Source: Temnopleurus reevesii (lineage: Eukaryota > Echinodermata > Echinoidea > Temnopleuroida > Temnopleuridae). Taken from it: 64,000 nt of DNA. Below the pieces are notes generated by a model that did not search any database, was not told the origin of the DNA, and saw only the letters and a program-made list of their open reading frames with translations. Within the stretch, counting starts at the first letter, position 1, and each line of letters starts with the position of its first letter. Both the position numbers and the translations under genes were made by a program. This document shows positions 56,171 through 64,000 of this stretch, piece by piece. Where the stretch lies: assembly GCA_036244855.1 (NCBI GenBank), contig BQKZ01000303.1, positions 43,179 through 107,178 on the forward strand, given 5' to 3'.

Positions 56171-58410
56171 GTAGTTGATCTGGCAGTATGGTCAGTAGTA
56201 GTGGAATAGTAGTGGAAGCAGGATGGTGATGTCATGCTGGTGCTTTAGATGAATTTGATGGAAGAGCAATTCTATACATTTAATGGCTAATAAATTAATT
56301 ATTCTCATCCATCTAAAATAAAAATACAATGTTTGAACTGTAATGAAAGAATTTCAAATCTCACTCATATGTGCCTTTGAAATTTCAATCTCCCACACAA
56401 CCATCCTTTTTCATCCACATGAGACGATGCAGAAATGATCTGCAAGCAATAATTTTCCAACGTGAATAGGGAATCTCCATTACCATAAATTGACCTCCAC
56501 TCTGAACTAGCCTAATCTTCAGTCACCAGTCATCATTTCTATGAAGTGTACACCCAAGGACACATTAGTCACACAAGCATATCATTGCTATGAATATTAT
56601 GCATTACCATTTCAGCAACAGATTTCTCATCCCATATTGATAAAATAATGCTTATTCCAAAGGAGGCAAGTGGGTGTTTTCGATCTGCATAATCAGTCTG
56701 GAGTAAGATGGATGTTAACTCTCTATCTCTTTACAGAACACTTCAAAATAATTTTCCAGTAAATTAAAACCTGCAGTAGTGATAAACTTTTTATGATGAC
56801 CCACTGCTTATAAAAACAGTTCTTGGTTCTACTTTATTAAGGAAAAATACATTGACCTGTATCTAATGACCAATGCATTAACACACCCAAGTCAGTAAAT
56901 TACCACCAAGTGATCAACTTCAGAGAATGTTGTGCATTTGAAAGATATTCAGCTCATAGGCCAAGTCTTTAGATTTCGTCGTGGATATTTTAGTTTTTCT
57001 ACCACAAGCGTAATGCGTCCAAGAGAGCCAATTTAGCACATTTACAGTTTACATATGGCACTTCAAACTAATTTGAAAAAGACCCCTTGCTCCTAACGAC
57101 TGTTTTGAATGCCTCCCTTGGGTGGTGGTTAAGATAAGGTTGGATTGCAATCAGAATGGAAGTTAAAAAGAAGCAAAGAATTGGCAGCTTTGAGCTCCAA
57201 GTAGACAAAAAATACCTTCCAATATCAATGCCTTCAGTACACCAGTGTACACTATCTTTCCAATCCATCTAAGGGCTTATAATGAATGTAAGTAGAGCAC
57301 TCATTCATTTTCATTTAGATCCAGTATGCATATGGAGCATCTACATTGCATAGGGGCTGACACATACATCATGTACAGTATATCACAGGACATGCTTCCA
57401 CCTGTAAATTCATACGTTATTGCATAGGCTATAGGGTGTGATACAACGGCAATGTGTCTCCTTTTTCAATCAATCTGAAAAGGCAGATATTGATTGATGC
57501 CTGGTGTGGATGTACCATCACATGATTTGCCATGAAACAATGGGTCCATATCATATTAAAAATGACCTGTCCTACTTATGCTAGAAATGGCTTTCATTTC
57601 AAGCATCCTGAATTACCAGATACAAACTTGAATTATATTTCATTTATATTGTTCTGAAACAAAATTCAATTTTGTACGCCAAATGGCCAACCAAGATCTA
57701 GGCAAATAATCCTTACAAAACTCCTAGCTGGTATGGCTATACACTGTCAATTCAGTGTTCATAAAGACCCGTTAAAAGATAGTGTTGTGCATTTTTCAGT
57801 AAACTCTGGTTCATTGCAATGGCCTAACATCCATTTTCCATCATCATAATCATTCAAATGCTCCTGCCAGCTAAGAGCATAAACTCTTCAAGAGGAGGAA
57901 AGATGCTCATTTTTGCTCTGCAAATCCCTACGGTGAATGTATCAGGGAGATTTCAGAAATCGCACATCATGAATAATCCATATTGGACAGAGACACACCA
58001 TATGGGCAACATAGCTACCTGTCTGCTGGATACAATTTTAATGAATCGAGTATGAATTGATCCTTCATAAGATATTTGTAAAGACCTAATAAACACATTG
58101 AGCCTGATATCATGCTAATCAATCTTGATCATAAAGGCTACAGACGGCCCATAATTGTTATAAAACATTGTCTGTATACTCTAATATCACTCAGATATCA
58201 TGAAATGATGCATGAAGTGTTGAAAAGACAAAACTGGTATTCCATTTTTTTTAAATGATTCAATTGGCATTATATTTTCAATTTGTTTGTAATGTATAAA
58301 CAATTTTCAGGAACACCAAAAATGTGACCTAAATATGGTGTTAAAATTATCTGAGTGTAATATATGACAAATGTGAAGGAGATCAGAATATTGCATAAAT
58401 ACATAAATAC

Positions 58411-58496
58411 ATTAGAATTCCTAATCAATGAAATGAATACATTATAATTCCTAATCAATGAAATGAATACATTATAATTCCTAATCAATGAAATAA
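58411..58496 (+). repeat. 30-bp tandem repeat, three copies
   Basis: Units at 58411-58440, 58441-58470 and 58471-58496 (partial) share AATTCCTAATCAATGAAAT with nearly no differences, so the expansion is recent. Confidence 0.9.
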
Positions 58497-61400
58497 CTAA
58501 TAGTGTTTATGAACCATATCACGTGCATGAATTAATCATCTGATGTTATCACGTTTCCATCTTTATGAGAATCGATGCTGTCCTTCAACCTTAATTAACA
58601 CAATGTATCTACACGTAGCAAGTATCATTCATTGCACAGAAACAATATATTTGTTAAAAATGCCCCTTAAAGCTATTATACAGTGTGTCAAAAGATTATG
58701 TCATGTACATGAAGTTGCGAACATACCACTCCAAAAAAATTGAGAGAAAAAACCTGCAAACTTGAGGGAATTTCCAATACAATACCAATCTATATGTTCT
58801 AATGATGGAATACAACAAAAGATTTACATTTATCTCCATGTACAGCCACACTTACATGGTGCAGTAACACCCATATCACAATAGCTAACGAAATCAAATT
58901 CATTTTGTATTGATGACAATCAAAATCTTGTACGAAAGCTTTTCTAAAGCCCTAAATGTAACTGCATTAGAAGATAAATATTAAATTTATAGCAAATTTA
59001 GGTCATATAAATAGACTGTCTGATGCACTGATTCCAAACATGCTTCATGTAAATGATAGGGCACATGAGGCCAGCATCTCTCCAGCTCCCCCACACACAG
59101 CAGTGTGCATTATGCCCCTGTCATTGTTACAATATGAATCAGGAATGCCCATTAGAAATTATTGATGAGATCTTCAACTTTGCAATTAGCAAATGAATGG
59201 TACGCTGTATGGAATTGCAATGCTAATGGAAAACTGGGCTGGGCATTCATTCCTTCTCATTATACTTAAACATCAATTTGCTGTCTGTTGCTTCAGATCA
59301 GCTCTAAAGATCTTCATAGAATGTTGTATATACCTGATTTGTTTTTATAAAATGTTATCATGGATAGAAATCAGGTCTGTATTAGCTTCTGTCTTGGGTA
59401 CATTTATAACCTTGAAATACTTTTTCATATCCGATCATTAGTTTTCTTTAAAAAAAAATCATTGAGAAATACACAGTTGGACTGCTTGAATTCAAGTTAT
59501 TGAAAAATCAGAAATAAATATGGTACATTCATATTCAATGACTTTGCGAAAACTAGGGCCTAAACAAATTTTTAAAAAGTGAATTAATGAGCACATTTTG
59601 TGTATTGTATTCAGAGCGACAATGAGAGCCCAACAATTAATTCCAGGCTTGATAAATTCATTCAGATCAGAAATATATAAGAAAGTGTCAAGTTTTTGCT
59701 AGTGGAATGTGCAGCACAGATTTGGGAACTAGTGAATGAATTATGAAACTGTTAGGTGCTAAAAACATTAAACCCATGGAAATAAGAGCATTCACAGAAA
59801 CATAATTTTATTCATTACGACAAGAGGATGTCTGAAACAAAATTTGAAACATAGAATGCTATAGAATGCTTCAAGAATAAAAAGAAAAATCATAGATAGT
59901 TGGTTCTATGGTACAAATATAACTTAATGCATTTGGGATTTTCTGGATTGAAAAAAGTTGTTTCAGAATTCAACAATGACTCAGAATGCCCAGGGCAACC
60001 ACTCTGAATATGTTAATGTTTTTCAAAAAGATATGAATGAATATCATCAATTTTTAAAAAAAAATATCAGACAATGATGGATTTTATGTTTCAAAGGAAA
60101 GGATAATTTTTTTTGAAAAGAAAATGTGTAGTAACATTATCATTCACGTGAGTTCTGTAGGTATAATATTTTCACATCTACAGTAGATATGACTTAATAT
60201 CAGTTATCCCAAAACTATAAATCATTCTTGCATTTCAGAAAGACTTTGCAACAAACTGACATTGTTTCTGGCACTTCTTTCTTGATTTTGCACAGAAATA
60301 TTCAATTTGCTAAATTTGAGAATGACCTTGGTAAAACACTATCCAGGTAGGATTCCTAGCACTCAATTTGGTATCCCTTTATCATGCATACTCATTATCA
60401 AAGTATGCTGTTGAAAATTGAAGAAAAGGCAAGCATTCTGATTGTACACACACTTATAGCAGGGTTTTTTTGTCATCAAGAATGCAGAAGATCAAAAATA
60501 TGAATGTTGGTCATGGAAAATTAACCATTTCTCCTCTTCCCCCATGATATGAGTAAATTTGGGAAAATCAAATGATTATTAAGGAAGTTGATACCATACT
60601 GATCATACTGATAATCTTAACCTGTTTTATAATGATTATTTTCTATTGTAATTATACACTGAAGATAAAAGAGCTGTGATGAACATGAAAAAGACTTCAC
60701 CTTACATGCTGTGTACTACAGTATCTAAGGTGGTACTAAACGAGACATTGAATATTCTAGTCCAAACAGAACAATTCAATTCATGATGTAAGATGAAATA
60801 TACTATAACAGCACACACAGGGACTTTGTGAATAATGTAATGAACCACGTCCAATATTAATAAACGAGCTATTGCTGTAATAATAATTAACGGGTCATTG
60901 GATTGGTAAACAATGTACCTATTGACATAGCAACCACATGCAGATGAAATCGGCAGACACAATCTCACTCTCACCTCGTTACAATGCTAATCAATGCTGT
61001 GCTGCCTTGCGGGAACCAGTGCCCATCCATTCACTTTATAACTCCACTCCACTTGCGTAGAATCCAAATAGTGCTAAATTATGAGAAGATTGAGGAAGCA
61101 CATGTACTCACTCTATCACTATCAATGGTTCCTTGCTACAAGTCAATTTATACTTTGCAGAAGAAGATGCAAGCAGATAGAGGGAGGTGATGAGAGCTAA
61201 GTAAACCACCTGGCACCGTACAGATGAAGGCAGTTGTGTGTCTGTGTGTGCGTGAGAGCTACATGCATGCAGCAAACGGTGCGCTGGCAAGCTTCAACTC
61301 CCATTCTCTATCTCCACATCTCACTCACTCTCTCCCTCAGTATGGTATCTTGCTGTGAAAAGCAATGCCACAGCAATGCACTGCTCCTCATTCACATGCG

Positions 61401-61526
61401 ATATCAGTGGGTGTAATTTAGCCTCAATACAGACAAGGCTATGTGAGCCAATAACGTAACCTCTTTTCACCCAGCTATCTATTAACCTTCGTAACCAATC
61501 GAGCCAAACCGTTTGACTTTACTCAC

Positions 61527-61640
61527 CAGCTCCGCTCTCCAAACGGCATGCTCTCCACGAGAAGGCACCCGCCTCAAATGCTGTCACTCTGGCAACGGAG
61601 AAAGGAGAATGAAACAACAAATAGCAGAGAAAGCAGGATC
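61527..61640 (-). other. Candidate first (noncoding) exon or promoter of R3HDM
   Basis: On the minus strand, a CpG-bearing stretch ends in GAGCGGAGCTG followed by a consensus GTGAGT donor (exon end at 61527). No acceptor lies nearby, as expected for a first exon. The surrounding 0.4 kb is less AT-rich than the block average. Linkage to R3HDM, 24 kb downstream, is inferred only from strand. Confidence 0.25.
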
Positions 61641-62748
61641 ATGCTAAGAGTGGGGGAGAATAAAGGTCAGAGGGTACTCTTCTAAATGTCAAATAATCAC
61701 GCTGATCTAAAGTCGCTTGTTACTCCCACACATTTCTGTACCGTAGAAGGGCATCCGCCACCTCCTCGGTTGAACGAATGGAGAACACGTCGCCAGCATA
61801 ACGACAAGGACTTCATTAAACAGCATTCAATTTAAACAATGCCCCTGCGATCGAGCAGGTTGAATGCTGGAGATGGAGAGAGATGACTTCAATCATTTCC
61901 CCCATTCAAAATGCATTGGGTTGCTGAAGGAGAAACATCTTAGCCATGCCGTCAATAGCATAATAACCTTTACTTCTACATGCTTGCACACGGTACATGC
62001 ACTAAATCTAATCAGTGCTTGTGACAGTGCTTTTAAACCAAACATTCATGGAGTCCCACAAACAATGTCGCTCAATTACTGCCACTGTCATCCAATAGAA
62101 TGGTAATAGAATGGTAATAAAATGGCAGACAGATTGAGCGTTTGCAGATGATGGAGACATCAAATCAATGGCACACCCATTTGAAATGATTTCATAAAAT
62201 GGTCTGATTCAATAAGTCATATCCCATGAGGCCATACAAGTGGAATGAAATGCTCTGTCACTATGCACATAACTGCATGGTCAACATGAAGGCAAATAAA
62301 TCAAATACTTGAAGAAAAAATAAGCCTTTCGGACAAATTTTGCAGATGTGTTAAGATGTATTATTCACATACTTTTCTCTGAGATACAGAAGAACATATT
62401 TCATAACAAGCACCCTGGTTGCATTATGCATTATATGCAATGCATTGATTTGAGGACTCATCAAATGAACTGTAAAAGATTATATAATACGGACAAAGAT
62501 TTTATCAAAACAAGCTCATGATCAATGTTAATCAAGAAAACCAAAGGATATAACATTCCTTGTTAATTCCAGCTTTTCTGCTTACATTTTTCTTGCACTA
62601 CACAGTCCAACTCTTTACAAATCAATATGAAATCTTGAATGACAAAATGACTAAATGTATTTAAAAAAAAAGGAAAAAAAAAAGAAGAAATGAGCATAAC
62701 CACACATTCCATCGCAAAAAAAAAACACAACAAGAATTATAACGTTAA

Positions 62749-62912
62749 GGGGGTGTTGTTCAAAATCAATTGCAACTTTGCAAATTGTAACACACATTTT
62801 CATTCGGGCATGGTATGAGCATTTAACAAGACACGCATGAAACAATGATTTTGATTGGCAAGTTTCCGATCACCTGCAACTTGCGATCAATTGCAACTTT
62901 TGAACTAACCCC
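62749..62912. mobile_element. MITE with GGGGTGTTG ends, copy 2 (inverted)
   Basis: GGGGGTGTTGTTCAAAATCA begins the left end. The interior words CATTTTCATTCG, GCATGAAACAATGATTTTGA and ACTTGCGATCAATTGCAA follow in the same order as the reverse complement of 33894-34067. The right terminus has decayed (AACTAACCCC). Confidence 0.7.
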
Positions 62913-64000
62913 TGTAAATGTCTGAAGAGAATCTATACATATCTAATGAAGATGTGAACTCATTTTGGAAAAGGAGAACTTAATCTCCATAACCCACAGG
63001 TTTTCAATTCCACCCCCCTCCAACCAAGTGCAGGTAAAGACAAATAAATACAAAATAAAAGATACGTAAAGCGAGTTGGAAGTACAATGTGAGCAGTATA
63101 TTAACATAACTATCCAAAATTAATCAAACGTTTTATATAAAATTGAATACAGTAGTATGTATCATGTTTAAAAGAGAATATTCTAGCTCATTCCACAAGA
63201 ACATTGCCAATTTCTAATCTTGAGAATCCTTCTCTGATTACTAAATTATTTATTTTCAGTTGACATACTTTAATTTTCATTTTTACAAATGATTTAAAAT
63301 TGAAAATTAAAAATCCAAAAATAGTAAACAATCAACAAGATTAATTTTACGTATTTCTGAACATGTTGTAAACAATACCCTTCATTTTTTGTTCCAATTA
63401 TGAGTTGTTTGTTCTGCTATATTAGGTATTAATTTAAAGTAAATTGGATTGTACTAATATTAATTTTGAATACCATCAGTACATCAATGTGTACAATTTA
63501 CCTATCAATATTAATGCAAGTATTCATTCTCTTCTATGTATATTACATGTACATTGTATACCCTCAAAAGAGGCTAGGTTTTCAGAGAAATGAGAAGGTC
63601 CTGAGGGAGCAAGCCCACCCACACACTTACCTGAGCTATATATTTCTGTCATGTAACATTTGTAAGATATTTACTCTGAATGCTAGAAGTGTACAATGAT
63701 TTGTACATCATCTCCCATTTATCTGATATCTTTGAGGGTGAAACTCTTGCTTGAGTGACATTGATTAGAATAATGGTCTCCTTGATGAACAAATCAGATG
63801 AATGACTTTGAATGGTTTGTTATATCGCCTTTATGTACGCCCACATCTGATAACCACAATCACACAAAAACCAACCCGCCTCCCTAACCAATAAAAGACA
63901 GGCAAATAGAGAGCATTTATCACCTGAATAAGATATTTAATTGACATTATAGATACGCATATTTTGTCATTTGTCCAATAATTTAGTTCCAACTCAACTG

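Larger units (their letters stand above)
37588..64000. other. 26-kb block without coding exons, probably upstream introns and regulatory DNA of R3HDM
   Basis: No ORF here has domain-like sequence or plausible splice partners. The longest (40985-41440 plus and 55388-55834 minus) are AT-rich and featureless. Candidate minus-strand noncoding exons are at 39805-39915 and ending at 61527. The rest holds microsatellites, low-complexity tracts, MITE pieces and retroelement-like tails listed separately. Some GC-richer islands (about 40560-40780, 43430-43690, 48300-48440, 49190-49380 and 61440-61860) stand out from the AT-rich background and could be regulatory. Confidence 0.4.

Overview
This is 64 kb of AT-rich animal nuclear DNA from a draft Illumina assembly. 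It has split genes with consensus GT-AG introns, three N-filled gaps plus one single-N join, many short inverted-repeat transposons (MITEs), a tRNA-derived SINE fragment and abundant ATC/GGT microsatellites. The gene structures and repeat types suggest a marine invertebrate deuterostome, most likely an echinoderm such as a sea urchin. That assignment is an inference and has not been tested by alignment.

Three protein-coding genes can be reconstructed exon by exon. (1) PFDN5 (prefoldin subunit 5) lies on the minus strand in six exons, 5183-8838, and is complete at 155 aa. (2) A small nucleolar-type RRM protein resembling Nop6 lies on the plus strand in four visible exons, 12353-14555; its first exon may be missing. 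(3) A large R3H+SUZ protein of the R3HDM1/R3HDM2/ARPP21 (Drosophila encore) family lies on the minus strand, 20572-37587, with fourteen coding exons. One exon of the third gene is cut by a 582-base gap that still carries a 38-base Nextera mate-pair junction adapter. PFDN5 and the RRM gene diverge from a 3.5 kb spacer. The RRM and R3HDM genes converge across about 6 kb. PFDN5 works in co-translational actin/tubulin folding, the RRM protein probably in ribosome biogenesis, and the R3HDM protein in mRNA binding. Nothing suggests they act as one system.

The last 26 kb (37.6-64 kb) holds no recognisable coding exon. A well-formed noncoding exon at 39805-39915 and a possible first exon ending at 61527, both on the minus strand, suggest that much of it is the 5' untranslated/intronic and regulatory territory of the R3HDM gene. 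It also contains microsatellites, a poly-G gap, an unmerged contig overlap, a 30-bp tandem repeat and a perfect RFX X-box.

I found no CRISPR array, operon, viral gene, rRNA, convincing tRNA or other candidate for a new biological system. The most informative observations are the assembly artefacts inside and near the R3HDM gene, a partial duplication of the end of its first coding exon, splice-created upstream ORFs, and several MITE families with recognisable ends.
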